DNA from: Bacteroidales bacterium UBA4073
Lineage (GTDB): Bacteria > Bacteroidota > Bacteroidia > Bacteroidales > Tenuifilaceae
Direction of reading: 5' to 3'
Assembly: GCA_002383425.1 (NCBI GenBank)
Contig: DFYV01000068.1
Coordinates: 1 to 30,788 of the forward strand
DNA length: 30,788 bases
In this document: piece after piece, positions 24,301-30,788 of the stretch
Layout: every line of letters begins with the position of its first letter
Position numbering within the stretch: the stretch's first letter is position 1
The notes under the pieces: generated by a model
Databases searched by the model: none
The model's input: the letters and a program-made list of their open reading frames with translations, nothing else
What the model was told of the DNA's origin: nothing
Program-made: the position numbers and the translations under genes

Positions 24301-25845
24301 GGGTTAACTGTCGATTTTCTGAAAACACATTACACCTTTACCAATAGGGTGATAATCAGCAACAGCAACATCGTACTCAACAACTTCAACCTAACCGACA
24401 GGTTCAACAGAACATCTACCTTAAACGGCACTATTCAAACCAGCTACTTCAAAAAATTCAACCTGGGCCTTCGTTTAAATATGCAAAATTTTCTGTGCAT
24501 GAACACGCGCGAAGTCGATAACGAAACCTTTTACGGAACTGTTTTTGCCACCGGTTTTGTTGATTTTTTGGGTACTCCCGAAAACCTTAACCTGAACATC
24601 AACCTTAAAACCGAGAACAAAACAGCCATATACCTACCTTTAGCCACAACCAGTACGGTTGAAGAAACCAATTTTATTAGCTTTGTTAACAACAACCCCG
24701 ATTTAATTGAAATTGAAGAAAAACAGGATATTCAAACATCGTCATCCAATATTAACCTTACCATAGAGCTACAGGTAACCCCTGAAGCCGAAGCACAAAT
24801 TATCATTGACAAGAAGTTAGGTGATATCATAAAAGCCAACGGTAGCGGAAATCTTCGTCTGGAGGTTAACCCATCAAAAGATATCTTCAGAATGTTTGGC
24901 AGGTATGCCATTGAACAGGGTGACTACCTATTCACCCTATCAGGGATAATAAATAAACGATTCAAAATTGAACAGGGGAGTTACATTGATTGGAGCGGCG
25001 ACCCGCTGGATGCCAGTATGGATATAAAAGCAGTGTACCGGGTAAAAACCTCACTCAAGCAACTGCTGCTCGACGATAGCTACACTGCACGTGTACCGGT
25101 TGACTGTAAAATCATGCTATCCCAAAAACTACTTACACCATCCATTAAGTTTGGCATCGATTTCCCTAACCTCGACCAGCAAACAAGGGCTATGGTTGAC
25201 GGCATGCTTAACACCGAGGAAAAGATTAACACACAGTTCCTTGGGCTGCTGGTCATAAACAGCTTCATCTCCGATCCCGGTATGACCTCCGCAAGTGCAC
25301 AAACCTCAAATGCTAATCTGGGTACAACTGGCCTATACAACACCGCCAGCGAAATGCTTTCGAACCAGCTAAGCAACTGGCTATCGCAATGGAGCAAAAA
25401 CTTTGATATTGGCATAAACTACCGCCCAGGTCTTGAAAGCGAGTTGAGCTCCGATCAGGTTGAAATGGCTTTATCGACCCAAATACTCGATAATAGAGTG
25501 TCAATAAACAGTAACTTTGGCGTGGGAGGTAACCCCAACTCAAGCAACACCCTTGTGGGCGATTTTACTGTTGACGTAAAGCTAAACAAGAGCGGCAAAT
25601 TGCGTGGCAAAGCCTTTGCACGTAACAACAACGACGTTCTGCTAACCACTCAGCAAAATGACTACACCACCGGGGCAGGTATTGTTTATCGCGAAGATTT
25701 TAACACTTTGCACGAACTTTTCAACTCGTATTTTAAAAAAGGAAGTGATAAAACCATTGACACACTTAACCCTGTTAGTACCCCCACCACAACAAACGAC
25801 ACAACCAAAGCCATTCCCAACAGTAGCTTTATTAAGATAAATTAG
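21310..25845 (+). CDS. tamB: Translocation/assembly module TamB (DUF490), non-canonical start
   Basis: About 1511 residues if begun at ATT 21310. TamB-like proteins span the periplasm from one N-terminal inner-membrane helix as a long beta-groove and help lipid transport and outer-membrane protein assembly. The body is repeated short beta segments, and the last ~450 residues carry the DUF490 signature (FGRYAIEQGDYLFTLSG; IEQGSYIDWSGDPLDA). The N-terminal anchor KKLTKILVWGFVALLAIPTI is encoded in frame upstream of the first canonical start (TTG 21529), yet no ATG, GTG or TTG occurs between the stop at 21295 and 21529. ATT at 21310 would give MKKLTKILVWG, a typical anchor, so I used it; CTG at 21331 is an alternative. 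Divergent from tsaD. Confidence 0.85.
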   Translation: MKKLTKILVWGFVALLAIPTIAWILLQSSQVQTFIVSKTTHFLHQKTGITISIKKIDIKPFSSIVLKDVYVADLGNDTLLYAKRITTSISQINTKSGIYRLHKAKVDGAKFYLISDSTGLMNLTALLKKINPDTAQTPDSGKFSLQIDNVQLNDSRFKLVQQGADSLIPGKINFQNLALQDLSVEANDFTLHGDTIAILINRLTARDHSKFQIENLRAHFTLCNQYMHFNNLRLRTHGSNLSMNHLMFDFENWESFRDFTSKVKLDADFEGTYLHTATLAYIVPEFNKYSIGLTITGQVKGYVDDIRARNLNVGFGTISEILLNANLTGLPEIENALFAIDLKQLKTSSKDLQQFTENGSGKPLINLPEELNRLGQLSYVGKFSGYLSDFVTYGTLSSALGSLDFDIWMKPGKAIKSEFKGKASATNFKLGQLIGEKLIGDLTFLSSISGTIDKKGDLRAFTDAQIQNIEVKGYQYKNIDISGNLSKNSYTGTVNLNDPNCKVNFLGRVDFSDTIPVFDFSLFAPRIDLVALNLNTIDSVSVASFLLTAKFTGNNLDNSKGEIKLVNSSYRNQRGEFKIADLTITADNTNESKVISLKSDIAEGEIRSRLSFSKFPYYMNRVISRHIPALKQEETNGKSKASQLNAEEYNDYLIKFRLKKTQKVTSVLTPNLSIAENSSLFGILDPNKETLTFKLKVLELTTGNTVLKDLTVDGETLDSTLEAKVLMPEIKIGNSFIKNLRINATTQSNNVKCNISWNNYSTPTNLGDVNLVANFKDYSKQNPSVKVDIFPSALVINDSTWNITPSSIKIDSTSIQTSDFTIANKHQHIKIAGKASQLTSDTISVWLKNIDLSYLNFYLHSFGYQLKGRINGEASATSVMLNPILQAKISINNLNVNDQYVGDVTFHSIWHGTDKRINLLLSNQRADTLTFLAKGNYYTDNRSFNFDVNINKAKLSFIAPLLQGSVSNIQGAINGALKINGDLNKPIVDGYINFDNAGLTVDFLKTHYTFTNRVIISNSNIVLNNFNLTDRFNRTSTLNGTIQTSYFKKFNLGLRLNMQNFLCMNTREVDNETFYGTVFATGFVDFLGTPENLNLNINLKTENKTAIYLPLATTSTVEETNFISFVNNNPDLIEIEEKQDIQTSSSNINLTIELQVTPEAEAQIIIDKKLGDIIKANGSGNLRLEVNPSKDIFRMFGRYAIEQGDYLFTLSGIINKRFKIEQGSYIDWSGDPLDASMDIKAVYRVKTSLKQLLLDDSYTARVPVDCKIMLSQKLLTPSIKFGIDFPNLDQQTRAMVDGMLNTEEKINTQFLGLLVINSFISDPGMTSASAQTSNANLGTTGLYNTASEMLSNQLSNWLSQWSKNFDIGINYRPGLESELSSDQVEMALSTQILDNRVSINSNFGVGGNPNSSNTLVGDFTVDVKLNKSGKLRGKAFARNNNDVLLTTQQNDYTTGAGIVYREDFNTLHELFNSYFKKGSDKTIDTLNPVSTPTTTNDTTKAIPNSSFIKIN

Positions 25846-25922
25846 CATAACACAAACCTATTAGAATAATACAAGGCGAACCAAAACGTTTTTTTACTAA
25901 TTTTCGGAAAATTTTAAATATC

Positions 25923-26618
25923 ATGAATACAATGCTATCCATGTTTTTACTACTGCAAGTTCAAGCTGAGGAAACTGCTGCAACGCAAGGTGAGATTTCA
26001 TTAAGTTTTTTTGATCTTGCCCTCAAAGGTGGATGGATAATGATCCCAATATTCTTACTCTCGCTGATTGCCGTTTATATCTTTGTTGAGCGTTACTTTG
26101 TTATTCGCAAAGCCTCTGTAACCGATGTTAACTTCATGAACCGCATCAGGGAATATATTCATGAAGATAAAATAGATGCAGCGTTAGCCTTATGTCGCTC
26201 GCAAAATACACCGGTAGCCCGTATGATTGAAAAGGGGATACAACGCATAGGCCGCCCCTTACCCGATGTTAATGCGGCAATTGAGAATATAGGGAACCTT
26301 GAGATTTCAAAGCTGGAAGAAACCCTGCCCTTCCTGGCAACCATAGCCGGGGGTGCCCCTATGTTGGGCTTTCTTGGAACCGTTCTGGGTATGGTTCGCG
26401 CTTTCTACGATATGTCAATGGCCGGCAATAACATTGATGTGGGGCTTCTTTCCAATGGGATTTACACTGCCATGGTTACAACAGTAGCCGGTTTAATAGT
26501 GGGCATTGCCGCCTACTTTGGGTACAACTACCTGGTAGCCCGTATCGAAAAGGTTGTATTCAACCTGGAAGCTAACACCAACGAATTTATGGATCTGCTC
26601 TACGAGCCTGTTTCGTAA
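25923..26618 (+). CDS. exbB: MotA/TolQ/ExbB proton channel family protein
   Basis: 231 residues with three membrane helices: about 35-55 (WIMIPIFLLSLIAVYIFVE), about 138-160 (LATIAGGAPMLGFLGTVLGMV) and about 180-208 (AMVTTVAGLIVGIAAYFGYN). The conserved small-residue and threonine-rich TM2/TM3 pattern and the amphipathic cytoplasmic loop are typical of ExbB/TolQ. It forms the pentameric inner-membrane channel that uses the proton gradient to energise TonB- or Tol-type systems. It is followed at 15 bp by an ExbD/TolR gene and then a TonB-like gene, so it opens a three-gene operon. ExbB and TolQ cannot be separated by sequence alone. A near-consensus -7 box (TAATTTTC, 25898-25905) lies 17 bp upstream. 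Confidence 0.92.
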   Translation: MNTMLSMFLLLQVQAEETAATQGEISLSFFDLALKGGWIMIPIFLLSLIAVYIFVERYFVIRKASVTDVNFMNRIREYIHEDKIDAALALCRSQNTPVARMIEKGIQRIGRPLPDVNAAIENIGNLEISKLEETLPFLATIAGGAPMLGFLGTVLGMVRAFYDMSMAGNNIDVGLLSNGIYTAMVTTVAGLIVGIAAYFGYNYLVARIEKVVFNLEANTNEFMDLLYEPVS

Positions 26619-26633
26619 AATAACATACTCAAT

Positions 26634-27035
26634 ATGGCACTCAAACGAAGAGTTAAGGTTGAGCCAAACTTCAGCATGTCGTCCATGACCGATATTGTGT
26701 TTCTGTTACTCATATTCTTCATGGTTTCATCAACACTCATTCACCCCAATGCGCTAAAGTTACTGCTGCCTCAAAGCAATAGTCAAGTATCGGCAAAGCC
26801 CATAACATCGGTTTCCATAACCGCCGACAGAAATTTCTACCTTGAAACCGTTCCGGTTACCATCGGGCAGCTGGAATACCTCTTGCAACAAAAAATGAAA
26901 GGGCAGGATGACCCTACCATCGCTCTTCATGTGGACAGAAGCGTACCCATGGAAGAAGTGGTTAAAGTGATGAACATTGCAAAGGATAATAGGTATAAGC
27001 TGATACTGGCAACCCAACCACTACCAAAAAAGTAA
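26634..27035 (+). CDS. exbD: ExbD/TolR family biopolymer transport protein
   Basis: 133 residues: a short basic cytoplasmic N-terminus, one membrane helix (DIVFLLLIFFMVSSTLI) and a periplasmic domain. Asp20 at the start of the helix is the conserved proton-carrying residue of ExbD/TolR. The periplasmic part (SVSITADRNFYLETVPVT; EEVVKVMNIAKDNRYKLILATQP) fits the family fold. It pairs with the preceding ExbB-like channel, 15 bp upstream. The next gene, a TonB-like energy transducer, starts 7 bp after its stop. Confidence 0.93.
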   Translation: MALKRRVKVEPNFSMSSMTDIVFLLLIFFMVSSTLIHPNALKLLLPQSNSQVSAKPITSVSITADRNFYLETVPVTIGQLEYLLQQKMKGQDDPTIALHVDRSVPMEEVVKVMNIAKDNRYKLILATQPLPKK

Positions 27036-27042
27036 AAATGCA

Positions 27043-27864
27043 ATGGTAAATACCGAATACAGGGTAAAAGGAATGATAGGGACAATTCTGTTTCACGCTT
27101 CACTGTTGTTCCTTTTAATCGTATTCGGGTTCCACACCCCATTACCTTTACCAGCCGAAAAGGGAATACTAATAAGCTTTGGTGATTCAGACGATGGCAT
27201 GGGAGTTGAAGAACCCCGTATTCAGGACGCTGCATCCAAACCCCTGCAACCCCAGGAAAGCAATCCTGATGAGGAATCACCTTTGACCCAAACCTATGAG
27301 GAAGCGCCAGCGCTTCCTGTTACAAAAAAGGAATCAAGCAAAAAGGATCAAACCAAGAGCAAAACAGAAACCACAACATTCCAACCCACTCAGAATACCC
27401 AAAAGAATCAAACCACAACCGAAGAACAACCCCGGTTGAACCAAAAAGCGCTTTTCCCCGGACAAAAAAACACTGGAGGTATCACCGGTGAGGGTGAAAC
27501 CGGTAAATCCGGCAATCAGGGTGGATTAGACGGATCACCAGAATCAGCTAACCGTATAGGATCAGATGGAGGTGGTGGCGATTCTGATAAGGGCATAATT
27601 ACCAATCTTAAAGGCAGAACAGCCCAAAGCCTTCCCAAACCCGAATACCCATCACAAAAGGAAGGCAGAGTGGTTGTTGAGGTTACTGTTGACAACAAGG
27701 GCAATGTTACCAAAGCGGTAGCTGGAGTACGGGGGTCAACCACTCTTGATAATCAGCTTCTGCGGGCAGCTGAGAAAGCAGCGCTTAACGCAAAATTTGA
27801 TGTTAACCCCGGTGCTCCGGCATCGCAAATAGGCACTATTACCTACATTTTCAAACTTCAGTAA
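27043..27864 (+). CDS. TonB/TolA-like energy transducer
   Basis: 273 residues. One N-terminal membrane helix (about 8-28; MIGTILFHASLLFLLIVFGF) is followed by a low-complexity periplasmic spacer rich in Pro, Glu, Lys, Thr and Gly (about 35-195; GGITGEGETGKSGNQGG). A TonB-like C-terminal domain follows (about 200-273; KEGRVVVEVTVDNKGNVTKA, then NQLLRAAEKAALNAKF). It probably couples the ExbB/ExbD motor in the same operon to outer-membrane partners. No receptor gene is nearby, so TonB-type and TolA-type roles cannot be separated. It converges with the TSUP gene with a 5-bp gap. Confidence 0.85.
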   Translation: MVNTEYRVKGMIGTILFHASLLFLLIVFGFHTPLPLPAEKGILISFGDSDDGMGVEEPRIQDAASKPLQPQESNPDEESPLTQTYEEAPALPVTKKESSKKDQTKSKTETTTFQPTQNTQKNQTTTEEQPRLNQKALFPGQKNTGGITGEGETGKSGNQGGLDGSPESANRIGSDGGGGDSDKGIITNLKGRTAQSLPKPEYPSQKEGRVVVEVTVDNKGNVTKAVAGVRGSTTLDNQLLRAAEKAALNAKFDVNPGAPASQIGTITYIFKLQ

Positions 27865-27869
27865 TACTT

Positions 27870-28619
27870 CTAAAATAGAAGCAATTTCAGGGCAAAGGTT
27901 ATCACACAAATTAACAGAAACCATCTAATAAACACAGCTCCTCTTTTTACTGCTACATGTGTTGCAACCCATGCTCCTAACATATTACCAATCCCCATCG
28001 TAATGCCAATAGAATAGTTGACCTGTTTATTGTAAATAAACACACCCAGAGCCAGCAGGGTGAATACAAAAGTAATAAGCACCTTAATGGCATTAGCCTT
28101 AACCAAATCGATCCCAGCCCCAAGAACAAGGCCTGCCAGCAGGAAATAACCAACCCCAACTTGAATAAACCCTCCGTAAAAGCCTATGGCTGTAAATATG
28201 ATGAAACGCAATGGGGTCAAGCGTGTACCATAACTGGATACTGATGGATTGAGCCACCGCTCAGGTTTTACAAGCAGTAATACAAACATGAAAACCAAAA
28301 GTACTCCTATTATTCGGTTCATCAGCAGTTCATCAATATCAACTGCAACCATCGAACCAATAAAAGCACCAATGGCAGCAGGGATTGTAAGCCAAATCCC
28401 CTCTCTCCAATCAAAAACCTTTTTTTGCTTAAAGCCACCAATGGCAGCTATGCTCTGCATCAATATTCCAATGCGATTGGTACCATTTGCAACATTAGCT
28501 GGCAGCCCAAGGAATATTAGCACAGGTAAAGTAAGCAACGATCCACTGCCAGCCAAAGTATTGATAAATCCTGCTGCTGCACCCACTAAAACTACAAGAA
28601 TGTAAAGCCAAATATTCAT
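27870..28619 (-). CDS. TSUP-family (TauE/SafE) membrane permease
   Basis: 249 residues, almost wholly hydrophobic, with about seven to eight membrane helices. The start (YILVVLVGAAAGFINTLAGSGSLLTLPVLIFLG) and the internal GFYGGFIQVGVGYFLLAGLVLGAGIDLVKANAIK repeat are the TauE/SafE signature. Members export or import sulfite, sulfonates or other organic anions; the substrate cannot be told. Its ATG overlaps the stop of the upstream small membrane protein (TGATG), so the two are translationally coupled. Confidence 0.9.
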   Translation of the reverse strand: MNIWLYILVVLVGAAAGFINTLAGSGSLLTLPVLIFLGLPANVANGTNRIGILMQSIAAIGGFKQKKVFDWREGIWLTIPAAIGAFIGSMVAVDIDELLMNRIIGVLLVFMFVLLLVKPERWLNPSVSSYGTRLTPLRFIIFTAIGFYGGFIQVGVGYFLLAGLVLGAGIDLVKANAIKVLITFVFTLLALGVFIYNKQVNYSIGITMGIGNMLGAWVATHVAVKRGAVFIRWFLLICVITFALKLLLF

Positions 28620-29101
28620 CAGGAGTACTTTTTATACTCACTCCATTCACACCTTATACCCTTTTCATGGGCAGCTGCGCAAATCTTTTCTTTTATCTCC
28701 TTTAGCTTAACGTAAGGTAACCACCCTAAGTTTAGAGTTGTCCGTTTACCCGATTTTTTATAAAAGGCTATATAGGTAGGCCCTATCTTAACTTTAGTGA
28801 TAGTTTCCCAAATTATAGACTTTGGGATCTTGCTGAGCATCCCAAATTTGTACTCTATGGCATACGAGTCGGATTGGATATAAACATGGGCATTGTAGGT
28901 AGAGTAAGCAAAGTAGAAGTATATGGCAACCTCCAGGACAATTGGAACAAGCACTGCCATGCGTGTTGCATCGTTACCTATCAGGTAAAATGAGAGCGCC
29001 ATAGTAATAATCAGAATAATTGCACCAACAATCCAAAGTCGAATAAGCTTTGATTTCTTATGTCCTATTTCATTAAGCTCAATGCTAAAGGTATCATCCA
29101 T
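28619..29101 (-). CDS. Small membrane protein, PH-like domain candidate
   Basis: 160 residues, function unknown. Two adjacent membrane helices (about 22-44, LWIVGAIILIITMALSFYLI; about 50-72, MAVLVPIVLEVAIYFYFAY) are followed by a ~90-residue soluble tail (VYIQSDSYAIEYKFGMLSK; YIAFYKKSGKRTTLNLGW). This architecture is reminiscent of bacterial PH-domain membrane proteins; that is a guess from layout. I start at ATG 29101 (MDDTFSIELNEIG). A TTG at 29161 would extend the gene through the glyA terminator. It is coupled to the TSUP permease by a TGATG overlap, so the two may work together. Confidence 0.75.
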   Translation of the reverse strand: MDDTFSIELNEIGHKKSKLIRLWIVGAIILIITMALSFYLIGNDATRMAVLVPIVLEVAIYFYFAYSTYNAHVYIQSDSYAIEYKFGMLSKIPKSIIWETITKVKIGPTYIAFYKKSGKRTTLNLGWLPYVKLKEIKEKICAAAHEKGIRCEWSEYKKYS

Positions 29102-29127
29102 GACCTGTAATTTTTCATGCAATTTAG

Positions 29128-29158
29128 TAAAAACCCCATTAGCTTCGGCTACTGGGGT
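29128..29158 (-). terminator. Intrinsic terminator of glyA
   Basis: On the minus strand: ACCCCAGTAGC, loop CGAA, GCTAATGGGGT, then TTTTT. The stem is 11 bp with one internal mismatch (29133-29158) and the T-tract follows at once. It lies 21 bp after the glyA stop and just upstream of the next gene's ATG, separating the two transcription units. Confidence 0.8.
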
Positions 29159-29178
29159 CAAATTTCTGCTACGCTAAA

Positions 29179-30459
29179 CTACCATGCAAATAGCGGGAAA
29201 TCATTCATCAACCTATTAACCTCATTCTTTACATCGGTAATAACCTTTTCGTTATCAATATTCGAGATTACCCTGTCAATCAAATCAACGATGACTGGCA
29301 TAAGGTTTTCCTTAAGACCACGGGTGGTTATAGCTGGTGTGCCAACTCGGATTCCTGAAGTTTGGAATGGCGAACGGCTATCGAAAGGTACCATGTTTTT
29401 ATTTATGGTGATATCGGCCATCACCAGTGTATTTTCAACTTTTTTACCGGTGATATCGGGGAATTTGGAACGTAAATCGATAAGCATGGAGTGATTATCA
29501 GTACCGCCCGATACTACCTTATAACCTTTATCGATAAACGCCTGAGCCATTGCAGCGGCATTCTTTTTTACCTGGGTTTGGTAATCCTTAAATTCAGGTT
29601 GAAGGGCTTCGCTAAAGGCTACTGCCTTTGCAGCAATGATATGCTCAAGTGGCCCTCCTTGTACTCCAGGAAAAACGCTTGAGTTAAGGATTTGCGACAT
29701 CATTTTTACCTCGCCCTTGGGGGTAGTTAAACCCCATGGGTTTGGAAAATCCTTACCCATCAGGAGGATTCCGCCACGAGGGCCCCGAAGTGTTTTATGC
29801 GTGGTTGATGTAACAATATGAGCATAATTACATGGATTATCGAGTAAGCCAGCTGCAATAAGACCGGCGGGATGCGCCATATCTATCATCAGTAATGCGC
29901 CAACCTTGTCGGCAATTTCACGCATTCGCTTGTAATCCCATTCCCGGGAGTAAGCCGATGCTCCACCCACAATAAGTTTTGGCTTATGCTCAATGGCCAT
30001 GCGCTCCATCATATCGTAGTCAACCCTTCCGGTATCTTCCTTAACCCCATACGATACAGCCTTGTACCACATACCGGAGAAGTTAACAGGAGAACCATGT
30101 GAAAGGTGACCACCATGCGAAAGGTCAAGGCCAAGGAATGTATCACCTGGTTTCATTACAGCCATGAAAACAGCCATGTTTGCCTGTGCCCCCGAATGGG
30201 GTTGGACATTGGCATACTCAGCATTGAATAGCTGCTTTAGCCGGTCAATGGCCAGCTGTTCCGACTGGTCAACAACCTCGCAACCACCGTAGTAACGCGC
30301 CCTTGGGTACCCTTCGGCATACTTATTGGTTAAAACTGACCCCATAGCCTCCAGTACCTGGGGACTAACAAAGTTTTCCGATGCTATAAGCTCAATGCCA
30401 TGCATCTGGCGCTGACGCTCCTTCTCAATCAAATCAAAAATCTGATTATCGCGTTTCAT
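29179..30459 (-). CDS. glyA: Serine hydroxymethyltransferase
   Basis: 426 residues, full length. A PLP enzyme that interconverts serine and glycine and loads one-carbon units on tetrahydrofolate. Family signatures: IELIASENFVSPQVLEAMGS near the start, KYAEGYPRARYYGGCEVVDQ, HGGHLSHGSPVNFSG, and the PLP-lysine segment STTHKTLRGPRGGILL. The ATG at 30459 gives MKRDNQIFDLIEKE, a normal N-terminus. Transcription ends at an intrinsic terminator at about 29128-29158. Upstream lies a 329-bp non-coding region that contains the left end of a TIR element. Confidence 0.97.
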   Translation of the reverse strand: MKRDNQIFDLIEKERQRQMHGIELIASENFVSPQVLEAMGSVLTNKYAEGYPRARYYGGCEVVDQSEQLAIDRLKQLFNAEYANVQPHSGAQANMAVFMAVMKPGDTFLGLDLSHGGHLSHGSPVNFSGMWYKAVSYGVKEDTGRVDYDMMERMAIEHKPKLIVGGASAYSREWDYKRMREIADKVGALLMIDMAHPAGLIAAGLLDNPCNYAHIVTSTTHKTLRGPRGGILLMGKDFPNPWGLTTPKGEVKMMSQILNSSVFPGVQGGPLEHIIAAKAVAFSEALQPEFKDYQTQVKKNAAAMAQAFIDKGYKVVSGGTDNHSMLIDLRSKFPDITGKKVENTLVMADITINKNMVPFDSRSPFQTSGIRVGTPAITTRGLKENLMPVIVDLIDRVISNIDNEKVITDVKNEVNRLMNDFPLFAW

Positions 30460-30554
30460 CGTTTAATTTTTAAAATTAGTGCAGTAAAAATAAGCTTTTA
30501 AATACAAATTCTAAAACGGCCAAAATGTGTTACTCAACAACTTTTACTATAAGA

Positions 30555-30788
30555 TGAGCCCAATCTAAAAAGTTTACACGCAAAAGGCACATAAGGCGTG
30601 ATACGTTAAAAGCTAAAAGTTGGGCGTTGGACTTTGGGGGTTGTTCGTCGTTCGTTGTTCGGAAAATTAGTTGACGGTTGATGGTTGATAGTAATTCGTT
30701 GTTCGTTGTTCGTTGTTCGGGAAAATAGTTGACAGTTGACAGTTGATGGTTGATATACTTTGAATTACGAATTACGAATTACGCTTTT
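30555..30788. mobile_element. Left part of the TIR element (copy C, cut by window end)
   Basis: TGAGCCCAATCTAAAAA at 30555-30571 begins a 40-bp block that matches 9905-9944 at 36 of 40 positions. After the block come short degenerate repeats (GTTGTTCG, GTTGATGG, GTTGACAG, then GAATTAC at the end), a different repeat vocabulary from copy B but the same one as the rel-fur spacer. The right arm is not reached. The rest of the 30460-30788 gap holds no gene. Confidence 0.6.

Noticed and set aside
27867..27881. CTTCTA/TAGAAG hairpin as bidirectional terminator between the TonB-like and TSUP genes
   Set aside because: Only a 6-bp AT-rich stem and no T-tract on either strand.
29102..29161. TTG start extending the small membrane protein
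   Set aside because: The extension runs through the glyA terminator hairpin; ATG 29101 is cleaner.

Overview
The window looks like chromosomal DNA from a member of the Bacteroidota, probably a Bacteroidales-like lineage. Four things point there: a protein with a type IX secretion (gliding-motility-type) C-terminal domain, the gene order rel / fur / purA, a DUF5063 gene next to an RNase D-like exonuclease, and -7 promoter boxes of the Bacteroidota form TAnnTTTG. No rRNA, tRNA, CRISPR array or prophage was seen. Genus and species cannot be told from the sequence.

Layout. Positions 1-708 hold the right end of a repeat element and a small secreted protein with an unusual start region. Positions 770-9615, all on the minus strand, read in transcription order as two M16 peptidases, a T9SS-type cell-surface protein and rel (one tight operon), then a 533-bp low-complexity spacer, then fur and purA. 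The spacer at 9616-10127 holds a probable minus-strand small RNA with its own terminator and one complete ~203-bp element with terminal inverted repeats (TIRs). Positions 10128-14651 on the plus strand carry a ClC-type chloride channel, a DUF5063 protein, a 3'-5' exonuclease and an RlmI-like rRNA methyltransferase. A YaaA-family gene follows on the minus strand, then a plus-strand hybrid sensor kinase with a substrate-binding-protein sensor. Positions 17954-20154 are an AT-rich island with a DNA methyltransferase and a nuclease gene split by a 315-bp insertion. Then come tsaD (minus), divergent tamB, and an exbB-exbD-tonB-like operon (plus). The window ends with a TSUP permease, a small membrane protein and glyA (all minus) and the left end of another copy of the TIR element.

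Functional themes. Most genes are housekeeping: purine synthesis, ppGpp signalling, tRNA t6A, rRNA methylation and one-carbon metabolism. A second group serves the envelope: TamB, the TonB/Tol energy system, the T9SS cargo and the M16 peptidases. The accessory signals are the restriction-modification island, the TIR element, the low-complexity spacers, the small RNA and the hybrid kinase. That kinase has phenylalanine (codon TTC) where the phosphoacceptor histidine should be.

The most unusual observations are: (1) a repeated non-coding element with 17-bp TIRs enclosing degenerate short tandem repeats, present at both window ends and in the middle; (2) the His-to-Phe hybrid kinase; (3) a restriction-like gene whose reading frame is restored exactly by removing 315 bp between two ATGAAAC repeats; (4) an approximately 60-nt RNA with a promoter box and U-tract upstream of the M16/rel operon; (5) two exported or membrane genes whose best N-termini begin at ATT codons, one of them in the loop of an 11-bp hairpin. 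All calls come from reading the sequence; no database search was run.
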